Of a stretch of DNA of 64,000 nt, positions 12,601 through 24,600 are shown piece after piece. This DNA is from Bactericera cockerelli (lineage: Eukaryota > Arthropoda > Insecta > Hemiptera > Triozidae). The stretch covers positions 30,664,217 through 30,728,216 of the forward strand of contig CM044956.1 in assembly GCA_024516035.1 (NCBI GenBank), read 5' to 3'. The translations under genes were made by a program, and so were the position numbers. Below the pieces are notes generated by a model. That model did no database searches. It was not told the DNA's origin and worked only from the letters and a program-made list of their open reading frames with translations. The first letter of the stretch is position 1; each line of letters opens with the position of its first letter.

Positions 12601-15600
12601 GAATCTGAGGGATCCACCGTAGCTCATTATCTGTAAGTCAACCAGAAGTGATGCAAATAATCAAATCAATCGGCTTTTTTGTAAATATAATTCAAGACAA
12701 TTATGGGTTCAAGATATTGTGTCCGGGTATCTCAGTGGTAAAGGCGGCACTCTGTGAATCCAAAGATTCCAGAGTTCGTGGGTTCGAAACCCAGCCGGGA
12801 CATAACAAGTTATCCTCCCATTTGGGATTTTCACCACATAATATATAATATGTCTTGGGCTTACTGCTGGAATTACGGGACTTTAATAGCCCTAATCGGG
12901 CAGTATAAATAAGGCGATATTATTGTTATTTTATTCATCTAATACAGGGGTGCCCTTTACAGAAGAAGATCTACTATAAAGTCTCAGATAATCAACGCGA
13001 TCGACCCCCCCCCCCTACAGATTCAATGTTCATTCTGTGCTTGAATGGGTTAATCAAGAATTCAACAAAAAATTCAAGTTTCAAGAAGTCACGAAACCTC
13101 CTTTTAATTCTCATGAGTTAAGGAAGGAGATCTCGGATTATCATCGGGTGAGATGCCAGAAAATCTCGTTCACAATCATTTTGTACTTTAGAGATATATA
13201 CTTTTAGAACGTCATCTCACCTCTCTCGACGTGATCGACCCAAAATCACTCCGCGATCGACTGGTTGGGCAGCCCTGATCTAATATCTTAATATATAAAT
13301 GTCAAAGACACTGCCCAGACAGCACGGCAGGTGACTTCCAGTCTGGATTTAAGGTGGAAATATCCAGGTGTATAAAGTCAACTGGACCTCCAGCTGTCCC
13401 GACAGCTGGATTTTTCCATTATGGATTAAACCAGTTGACCAGCCACCTGGATATTTCCAACAAAAATCCATCTAGACTCAGTCACCTGGGCAGTCAGCTG
13501 GAAGTATAACGAATCTCTCCAGCTAGGACATAAATAGAATTTAGTCAGTTGACCAGTCAGCTGGAGATGCTCCACATTTCTCCAGTTCAGTTAAAACGCG
13601 CTCTCGGATAGATTCGGGTTTCACACGAACTTTACCGAGAGTGTTCTTGTTGCATTCGCCATCTTTAATCTTTGAATAATTTTTTAGAGAAATTCCGTTT
13701 TTGTGATTCTCGATTATTGTGAGTTGTTTTAATTCTTTTTATAATTGGTACCTATTTCAATTAGTTTTTGAACATTTTTATAACTACTGCAAGTGTTAAT
13801 TCTAACTGAACTTCAAATTTGATTTCGAGAAAGTGTTAATTCTTACTGAACTCCATATTTGATTTTGAGATGTCACAGAAGGAGTTCTTTGGTTTGTCTA
13901 AAATTCTAAATCGTGAATCGTGACAGAAGAAAAGGAAAGGACAACAAAAAGTTAAAAATGGATAACATTCTTCATTGGACAATACTCCATGCACTTGGAC
14001 AATAATGAACTTTCTGCACTCTACTGTTCCTGGACACTGGACAGTCAAACTAGCACAGGGGTTCAACACCATCAATTCACTTGGAATTGTACCTTAAAAA
14101 AGGTCCTGGGTCAAGCAAGGAAACAGCTGAATTATCTGATGTATGGTGCTAGATAATGAAAATTTTCATTCTGTGGATTTTATTTAGATATGCAATACAT
14201 AATATTTTATTATAAAATGAATTTTTCACTCGTACGTGCTTCTGCCACACTAAAAAGATGATGTAGTGTATACTTTTTTACATGCTTCCTGATTATTTGA
14301 CTCAAAATTAATTAGCCAATCTTCTGTGCACTGTCTCTAATAATAATATTAACTATTCAGCTTTCTAAACCACCTTATTACTATGAAGCCCCTCAAATTT
14401 TGTGTTCATTTTATATCTATTAAAAAAAAGTGTTCCACACTATTGTGTTTTATAATTTCACTAGTCTTAACAATTAAGTCAATTTTGTTTTAATTTAAGT
14501 ATAACAATGCTTTTTTGGTAATAATTCTCAAAGCAAACAACCCAGCAATTCTAATTAGCCACAGAAGTATGTAAATTGTCATGAAGGATTACAAATACAT
14601 AATAACATTCACTAATCCATGTTCCACCATGTTAGACATTGCTTAACTTTGGCTATTTCATAAAAACTGGTGTATTCAATGCCTCATCATCATTTTCTGC
14701 TGGCTATTAGTTTATTTCTTTGTTATTTTTGGTTTCACTGAAGAAATATATTTTCATTTACATAGTATTATTATTTTATTGTGATTATGTACATGGTATG
14801 AGCATATTTTATAATTGGATATCATTATTTTATTTCTATACTAGCTAAAACCTGGCATTTTGTCACCATTAAGGTTTTTTCTCATGGCTGGTGTCCTAAT
14901 GAAAATAATAATAACATTTTTAATTGGAAGGTAACCACCAGGTCAGGTTATGCTCAAAGCATTTTCTACCACCTAACCCTCAGAGTCTTATTATTATGTG
15001 GTCACAACCATAATGAGGAAAAAATTGAAACAACGGAACCCTACGCTAAGTGGATTATCTGACTAGCACGTTAACCACTTGATTACCAGTGCACTTGAAA
15101 ATTGTATTACATATTTTTATTTTGATAATTTTCTAGTATGTTGAAGGTGGCTTAGGGGGGGTGAACTCTCAGTGAAAGTACCGTTTTGTATTGTAACCCC
15201 AAGAGGACATAGTCAGCCAGACATGCACAACTTTGAGTATTATATATAGTATTATTATACCTACTTAGGAAGTACTTGTGATACATTGGTACAAGGTCTT
15301 GTGACATGGTGGAAATTTAATAGTGCATTTTACACTTTTGTGACAATTTTTTTTATTAATAATAAACACTCTTATTGTAAAATATAATCATGTTAAAGAG
15401 TCTTATTTGAATTGTGTTGTTTAAAACAGATTAGTTATTTTCTTTTTCTTTCCAAATTTCTATAAAAAAAATTATACCCAAATTTGTGTGTGTGTATGTG
15501 TTAAAAAAACCTATTTAAAATTTATTACTTTATTTTTATACAAAAAAAATATTCTTCATGAGATTTGAATGTATGGCCTCTAAATTAAATAACTGAAATT

Positions 15601-18600
15601 GAATTTATGCCTAATATACATTTGTTTCTAGATTTTTATAACTATTATTATTATTATTTGCAAAAAAAATGCATATAATGGGATTCGAACCCACGACCTC
15701 AAAACCAAGAGCGTAGCATTTGATTATTATGTAGTATAATGTACAGTATAGGTAAATAGGTATGTCAACATTGTGGTAGTGAGTTACTACCCATCCACTA
15801 GAGAGCGCTATAAGTAGCTGGAAATAAGTGGAACAAATCCAGTTGACTTTGGGCAACTGACTTCCAGTTAAAAGTTGGGTTACTTTCCAGTTCATTTCCA
15901 GTTGATTTCCAGGTGGAGGTCAGGTGGAAGGTGGAAATCTCCAGCTGATTTCCAGGTGGGCAAGTAGACTTTTTCCACCTAACAGTATGGTATACATCCA
16001 GTTGACTGTGCTGTCTGGGTGACTGACCACTCACTGATCATCGCTATACAGCCCAAACCGTAAGTCCTAGGAAGCTGAAATTTGGTAGGTAGCTTTGTCT
16101 TATAGTCTAGATGTGCAATAAGACGGGATTTTTCGAAATTCTCACTACAACACCTGCCATTGGCGAAAAAGGATTTTTTGCTTTCACGGCCATGCCTCGG
16201 CCCGCAAAGCGGGCGACAGCCCGCTTGTAATAATATACAAGTAGATGCTGTTACAGAGAAAGTTGCTATAATTATTATTATTACGATCTACATCAAACTT
16301 GATCCTTTGTGTGTAAGTGTTTTCTTATTAATAATTTTGTTCAAGTTAACAAAAAACATTTTTTGGTGATGTAACATAAAATATCTAACTTTTTTAACTT
16401 TACACCCAAGAAATATACTAGCAACATAACGTTATCGACTGATGCAAAACGCAAACTACAACGGCGACGGGCCAGTTAATCGCAGATACTAAAGTAGTAC
16501 AACTTCATGAACATTAGGAAATAAAATAGCTGCCTTTACCTTGTCGCCCAAGAACTGCCTTGGCAAGGACCAGTAGATGGGGGTGTCAAAGTACATGAAG
16601 TTAACACCTATTTCCACGTCCACTGTATCCCCTGGTATGATTCTCAGATTGTTTGTCACATTCAGTTTAGTCTTGTGTTGATCCTTCATCACATTTCCTA
16701 GAATTATAGACAGCAAATCAAGAAATACATATATAAGAATGATTCTCAAGGCATTTTGCTTAGATGGCACTGTGGAAGAGTGTTAGAATCACTTCCACCA
16801 TGCAATTCCAGTAGCACGAACTTTTATTATGTAAATACAGTCTTACCTCTTCCATACAGATCTTTGCTGCTATGTTATAACAACAACAATGTTTACTCCG
16901 ATTATTACCTCATGCCGATTCACATTAGAGTTTATTCAGTCACAGAATGATCGTAATATCGTTGTATGCCAATGGAGTAACTGCCCCCAGTCTAAGAACA
17001 CTCCTATCAGTCCTATCAATTGTCCGGTAGCTCAGTGGTAAAGGCGGCACTCTGTGAATCCAGAGGTTCCAGAGGTCGCGGGTTCGAAACCAAGCTGGGA
17101 CATGACAAGTTATCCTCCCATTTGGGATTTATCTCTTTGCGGCACGGTGGTCCCAAGGAGGACCACATAAAATGGGACCCTTACTGCACGGGCCCTCCTG
17201 ACTTGTTGTGCCCTGTGAAAGCTACGACAATGTCCGACTACAGCCGAAAACTTTTATCCAATAGGAAGAAGCTTGAGTGGTCCCTGGCTGAGTGAAGCGT
17301 GCTGAGACGATACTAAAGACAGGTCTCATATGGACCACCGTGCAGTAAGGTACATTTTCCAAGTGGTCTCTCTGGGGACCACCGTGCCGGAAAGGTTATT
17401 AAAAAAAATCCGAGCTGTGCCGCAAAGAGTTATACCACATAATAATACGTCTTGGGCTTACTGCTGGAATTATGGGACTTAATAGTCCTCATCGGGCAGT
17501 ATAAATAAGACGATATTATTATTATTTCGAAGTAGATACATTTTTTTTTGTTGCTTCTAAGTTAATAGTGAGGAGACATTTCAGTCTATCTCACTAAAAC
17601 TATAACTTACTAGTATGTTAAAATTAATTGTTTAAAAGTTTCCGCACAAGATGACACGTTTGCAGGATTACACTTTTCTTATTATTATTATCAACTCTTG
17701 GGAAACATATTTTGATCGTGTGTGACAGGAGCGACCTCGAGACAAGGGTGTGACTGGGGCATGGTGACTTACCATCAGGCAGGGCGAGGTAGACGTAGCA
17801 GATCTCATGCGTGTTCACCGGGTACAGGGGCTCTGAGCTACTGTTGTCGTAGTTGATGAGAAGAGCGCGGGGGTGCGAGAGTCGAACCTGGGACCACGTG
17901 ACTCCGGCCTCGCTGCACTCGCTGGCGCGGTGGAAGCAGAAGCAAGGCGTGCACCCGTCAGGGTTGTCATGCGTCAGGCTGAATGTCCCCTCCTTGCAGG
18001 CGTCACACTGGCGGCCTTGCACGTTCCTCTGGGGGGGGAATGGAGAGCCTTGTAACTTATCACATTATAGAATGGAGAGCCTTGTAACTTATCACATTAT
18101 ATGTAGAATGGAGAGCCTTGTAACTTATCACATGATAGAATGGAGAGCCTTGTAACTTATCACATTATATGTAGAATGGAGAGCCTTGTAACTTATCACA
18201 TTAAATGTAGAATGGAGAGCCTCGTAACTTATCACATAATACGTAGAATGGAGAGCCTTGTAACTTATCACATTATACGTAGAATGGAGAGCCTTGTAAC
18301 TTATCACATTAAATGTAGAATGGAGAGCCTTGTAACTTATCACATTAAATGTAGAATGGAGAGCCTTGTAACTTATCACATTAAATGTAGAATGGAGAGC
18401 CTTGTAACTTATCACATTATATGTAGAATGGAGAGCCTTGTAACTTATCACATTATATGTAGAATGGAGAGCCTTGTAACTTATCACATTATGTGTAGAA
18501 TGGAGAGCCTTGTAACTTATCACATTATAGAATGGAGAGCCTTGTAACTTATCACATTATAGAATGGAGAGCCTTGTAACTTATCACATTATAGAATGGA

Positions 18601-21600
18601 GAGCCTTGTAAGTTATCACATTATACAATGTAGAGTTTGTAGAGCCTTGTAACTTATCACATTGTAGAATGGAGACCCTTGTAACTTATCACATTATAGA
18701 ATGGAGAGCCTTGTAACTTATCACATTATAGAATGGAGAGCCTTGTAACTTATCACATTATAGAATGAAGAGCCTTGTAACTTATCACTAGAGCCCGGAT
18801 TTTTGCATATTGCATATTTGCATATGCAATTGCATATTTTGGCGGTTTTTTCGGAGTTTGCATATTTGAGCAAAATCCTGCATATTTCAACAATATTGGC
18901 CAAAATTTGCATATTTCGGGGTTTATTAGGGGAAAAATTCGGTAAATAGGTATCTACACTATCTGTACCTACTCAGAGCTACCGAAGTCCATTCAAATCT
19001 TAGGACGTAAATCGTAAAATCACATTTTGTGAGTGTACCTCCACCTACCTTAAATATCTTTGCATATACCTACACGATCTGGTACCCTTTGTCATCGTGG
19101 CAACCTGCTGGTGAGCAGGAAGGCGGCTAACAAGCATTTCTCTTGTGAAGTCATGTGGGTACTTACTGAGTACTGACAAGCAGCTGGCCTACTGAAATTA
19201 TATTTCCTCTCTATTAGTTTTCGGCTGTTCTCTACTTGCAGTGAATTTATTGTGCTTGTAAACGATTAACTTTTCTACTGATTTTTACTCGAGAAATGTA
19301 TATGCATAACGGAAACTCTAGTTAAAGGAGTACCTAGATTATTTTGAGTTTAAAATATAATTTGCATTTTTGACTTAGATAGATACTAACTTTACAATGC
19401 CATTTGACAAAAGTAAAATTAAGTCCTGGCTCAGTGAGTTTACGGGTTTATATTTTTGCATATATTGGGCTTTTTGTTGACATTTTTGCATATATTGGTC
19501 TTTTCGCTTGCATATGCAATTGCATATTTTAGCCTTTTTTTGCTGCATAAAATCCGGGCTCTACTTATCACATTATAGAATGAAGAGCCTTGTAACTTAT
19601 CACATTATATGTAGAATGAAGAGCCTTGTAACTCATCACATTATATGTAGAATGGAGAGCCTTGTAACTTATCACATTAAATGTAGAATGGAGAGCCTTG
19701 TAACTTATCACATTATAGAATGGAGAGCCTTGTAACTTATCACATTATAGAATGGAGAGCCTTGTAACTTATCACATTATAGAATGGAGAGCCTTGTAAG
19801 TGATAATAATAATTTGTATAGTGCACAATCGTGATACCACAAACACGCAAACTATCTTTTCTAAATTTTGATCAACATCGGAGTTCAACCACCAACCTCC
19901 AGGTTACGATTCCACCGCCTTATCGATCGAGCTACTGAGGTCCGAAGAATCTTAATTGTAATAATAGTAGGGTACTATTCAAATAAATGACGCACATCGG
20001 AATGTGTGTACTTTGTGTTGGTAAAATGGAACTTTTCAGTCCAGAATGGGTACAATAAACAAGGCAATTATTATTTGGCAAAGTCACATACCTTGCAGGG
20101 GCATTGTCCATCACTGTCACATAGACCTGAGGTGCTGCCGCCCTGATTACAATCGCAGTGTTTGCATTTAGGGTAGCCATAGTAACCTGGTTCACACTGG
20201 TTACACAGAGACCCGGTATATCCTGGTCTACAGTGGCAATCTCCGGTCACGTTGTTACACTGCGAACAAAGCAAGACATACATAAATGATTATTGTAATT
20301 ACCAATTATTATTATTATTCAACAATTTAGATCAATCTTTATTTACATTTTTTTATATACAGGTGCAGTCAAAAGGTATAATAAAATTAATTAAAGATAA
20401 AGTTTGATCAAGGGTGGTGATAATGCCTTTGGCATTCTCTTCCGCACCATTGTGTTGGTAAAATTATTCATTTTTAGTCAGCAGAAATAGCACGCTAATT
20501 GCTAAACACCAAAGTTTTTATCAACTTTTTGAACTTAAGCAACGTCCAGCGTGGTAAGGAGATGGATTGGTTTTCATCCATGCATGGTAATCCACGTTCT
20601 GCTGGCTATTTCCTGCGTCACTCCGGCTGGGTGAAGTTTATTTGAGTAGCTGGCTTTTTTGCCGAGCGAATGATGGATAAAACCACCGTTGTGAATATTT
20701 ATTTATTTAATTATTTACACTTTATTAATAGGACATATTATATACAACACAAATAATTACAAATTAAAATACAGTATGATAGAAGAAAAAAAGTAAAGAA
20801 AAAATAAATAAATATATACATAATATGTGTCCTAACTAAATGACGGGGTTATTGCCTTTGGCAATGTGTTCCATAAAGAAAGAGATGCGACGTTAAACCT
20901 AAATGAACAAACATTATTAATCACTTTTACAAAGCAAGTGAGTGAAAAGTCCCAAAAAGTGAAAACTTGCCGGGTCTGGTAACGAACATCGGTGCCTATA
21001 ATGACCTATGTATGTATCTTCAAATGACATAGGGTTGAGTTAGAAACAAGATATTCAGAAAATAAGTATTGACTAAAATGTATAGTGGTGCTAGAATCAT
21101 AACATTACTGAAATCACAATAGACCCTTTTTTTTGCCGATTGAATAATACTCTTTCGGTGGGGACTTCCCCCCGAAAGATCACTCGCGATGGTGTTTGAG
21201 CCATCGCTGAGCTCGGTTGAATGGAGAAAACACTCCAGCACTACCAGGGGCATGACTTACGACGCGACGAGTGTGGTATCAAATGTTGCTATAGCACCTA
21301 CATGGGAAGTAAAGTATTTTAGCACTGCTCACCTATCAGAATTAACAAGATGTCTTACCTGGGCTCTCATAGATCCCTTCAGATCACAGCGACACAACTG
21401 ACACCCCAGGCGGGGCGTATAACCGTAACTGTTGGGCGCACATTGGTTGCACAGGTCGCCGCGTGTCAGAGGGGGACACACACATTGGCCACTCTCCTCG
21501 CTGCAAACCATTCCACTCTCTTCACACGAGGCGCACTCTGAGGATCATAGTACGGAAAAGTGATCGGGTGTTTAATTTAATTTTATAAATATCGCCGATC

Positions 21601-24600
21601 AATAAAAAAACAATTTGTCATATTCATTATTAGGTATACTGTAGGTACCTATAGGCATATAATAGTAAAACAAAGTAGGTACATAATTATGATGGTAAAA
21701 TTCTGTATCAAATAATGAGAAAGTAGGTTTTGATACGAATTTATCCGTCTGCATTAAAGTCTGCATCCGTCATATGATTGTATAATTATGTGGTTGGTAT
21801 TAAAAATTAAAATTCACAGCGACACAATTAAAAATTAAAATGAACGAGAAAAAGAAACTACTTACTCCATGAATAGATAAAAGCAAAAGCTGAGCATACC
21901 TGTACAACCGTTGTTGGAAAATCCAAAATAGTTGGGCCGACATCGGTCGCAGGTTCGTCCTGTAATGCCTTTCCTGCACACACACTGGCCTGTGATTTGG
22001 TCGCAGGAATTGTTCACAGCACCCACGGGATTACACTCGCAGGGGGCACAGCTCAGCTCCTGCAGGCCCCAGTGTCCCTGCAGGCACTGCTCACACGACA
22101 GACCCGTCATGTTAGACTTGCAGGAACATTGGCCTGTCGCAGCGTCGCACAGAGAGTCCAGCGAACCGTCTCGGTTACAGTTGCAACCTAAAATGAGATG
22201 ATAATAATAAACTTAGTTATACTGACCGATAAGGGTTGGGTGGAAGAGATTGCCACAGGCAATAACCCCGCCCTTTAGGTAGGACATTATTGTTATTTTC
22301 TTTTTTACTTATTTATTTTGTCATTTGTTTGTTTTTTCTTAATTTTATACTGTTACTCCTAATAAATAAATAAAGCATACTATAATAATAATAATAATAA
22401 GGACTAAAGAGTCCCATTATTCCAGCAGTTGCTTTGGTGCCATTATTGAGGTGTGAAAGTCTCAAATAAATGAAAAAAAAATGTATGCATTCGGTGATAT
22501 ACCAGAGCTATAACCACATAACCACCAATGCACGGTAGATGCAAGATAGGTTAAAGTCAAGTGTAATAAAAGGATAAAGGTATAATATAACCAGTATCTG
22601 CAACCAGCGTCTATGGCTCGTGGAACCCTCTTGTTCTCTTGATTCTTGAAGAAACGTCAACTGAGGTTAGGACTTCGTAGGAATTCAAACGCACTTCTAG
22701 CTATTTCGAACTCAACCCAGACGCCAACTTATTTATACAGAGCCTAACTAAATAATGAGTCCCATTATTATAGGAGTAAGCCCAAAACGTGTTATTATGT
22801 GGTCAAAATCCCAAATGGAAGAATAACTTGTCAAGTCCCAGCTGGGTTTCGAACCATCTTGAAATTGAAATTACTGTGATAAATCTATATTTTTTGTAAG
22901 CATTAAGGCGGAATTAATAGACGTTTTTGTAATACCTCTGTGGCGCTAAGTTACGGATTACGTACTGTGTAAGATAGGGAAAATCGACACTTACCAACGA
23001 CTTAAGTTCTTGATGTTGTCTATTAATTCCGCCCTAAGTAAACAAAAGGCGAAAGAATAACTTGTCAAGTCCCAGCTGGGTTTCGAACTATCTTGAAATT
23101 ACCGTCATAAATCCATATATTTTGTAAGCATTAAGTAAACAAAAGGCGACTTACTTGTGCACCCGTTCATGGTGGAAGTTCCAGTGGCCGCCCTCGCACT
23201 GATCACACCTCACCCCCGTGACGCCCGCCTGGCAGTAGCAGGCACCCGACACAGGATCACAGGGCTGGGCGAGGGACAAGGTACCCACGGGGTCACAGTC
23301 ACACGCCGGGCAGTCCAGGGCCAGGTTACCTGCAGGATTAATAGAACTCAGGATTAATAGAACCTGCAGGAATAATAGAAGTCAGGATTAATAGAACCTG
23401 CAGGAATAATAGAACTCAGGATTAATAGAACCTGCAGGATTAATAGAACTCAGGATTAATAGAACCTGCAGGAATAATAGAACTCAGGTTACCTGCAGGA
23501 TCAATAGAACTCAGGATTAATAGAACCTGCAGGAATAATAGAACTCAGGTTACCTGCAGGATCAATAGAACTCAGGATTAATAGAACCTGCAGGAATAAT
23601 AGAACTCAGGTTACCTGCAGGATCAATAGAACTCAGGATTAATAGAACCTGCAGGAATAATAGAACTCAAGTTACCTGCAGGATCAATAGAACTCAGGAT
23701 TAATAGAACCTGCAGGAATAATAGAACTCAGGTTACCTGCAGGATCAATAGAACTCAGGATTAATAGAACACATTAATAGAACCTGCAGGATCAATAGAA
23801 CTCAGGATTAATAGAACACATTAATAGAACCTGCAGGATCAATAGAACTCAGGATTAATAGAACACATTAATAGAACCTGCAGGATCAATAGAACTCAGG
23901 ATTAATAGAACACATTAATAGAACCTGCAGGATCAATAGAACTCAGGATTAATAGAACACATTAATAGAACCTGCAGGATTAAGAGAACACATTAATAAA
24001 ACCTGCAGGATTAATAGAACTCAGGTTACCTGCAGGATTAATACAACTCATTAGTGCACTGAGAGCTGTCTGTATCCATGTCATGAGTCTTTTTGACCAT
24101 GTAGTGTAAAAATGTAAATAATGTGCAGTGAGAAAGACTTTTGAAAATCCAAAGAGAAAAACAGGCATGTTAAATATTATTATTTTCTGCCCTGGTTGCA
24201 GGGTTTTCAATGAAATCCTTTGAATTAACACTGCGACCTAATTAGATCTATTGTGACCAGTCGATTCTATTCGGTTTTAACGTCCTTATTTGAGATGGAT
24301 AGTCGGACGGGGGTTTTACCCTCCATTCGCTGGGAATCGTACCAGCTACCCACATTAACCTCACCCAGCCTGGGTAGGGCCGGAAATGCCAGCCTCACGT
24401 GTTTGGAGGGGACAGAATTTTCTTCGAAAAGTCTGCCCCAACCGGGAGTCGAACTTGAGACCTCTGGACTATGGGCAGTAGTCATAACCGTTACGCCACG
24501 GAGGCTGGCAAATGTTAAAATAATAATATTTGCGGCTGCGAAATGTCGGCATTGAACTAGTAATAGATATCAGGAACATACTTACCCAGGCCAGGTGCAC

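Larger units (their letters stand above)
13279..16227 (+). mobile_element. Helitron-like element interrupted by a 2.7-kb TIR element
   Basis: The left end A|TCTAATATC (13279) and the right part 16020-16227 (GTAAGTCCTAGGAAGCTGAA, GCAATAAGACGGGATTTTTC, then the hairpin GCCCGCAAAGCGGGC) match the Helitron copies at 25962 and 34327. The 3' end reads CCGCTTG|T, a variant of CTAG|T. The halves are separated by the TIR element at 13314-16019. Confidence 0.65.

Noticed and set aside
18128..18547. Repetitive open frames of about 130 codons on both strands
   Set aside because: Product of the 36-bp minisatellite; no codon bias or domain.
18031..18788. CRISPR-like array (regular repeats)
   Set aside because: Repeats are contiguous without unique spacers and the DNA is clearly from an animal nuclear genome.
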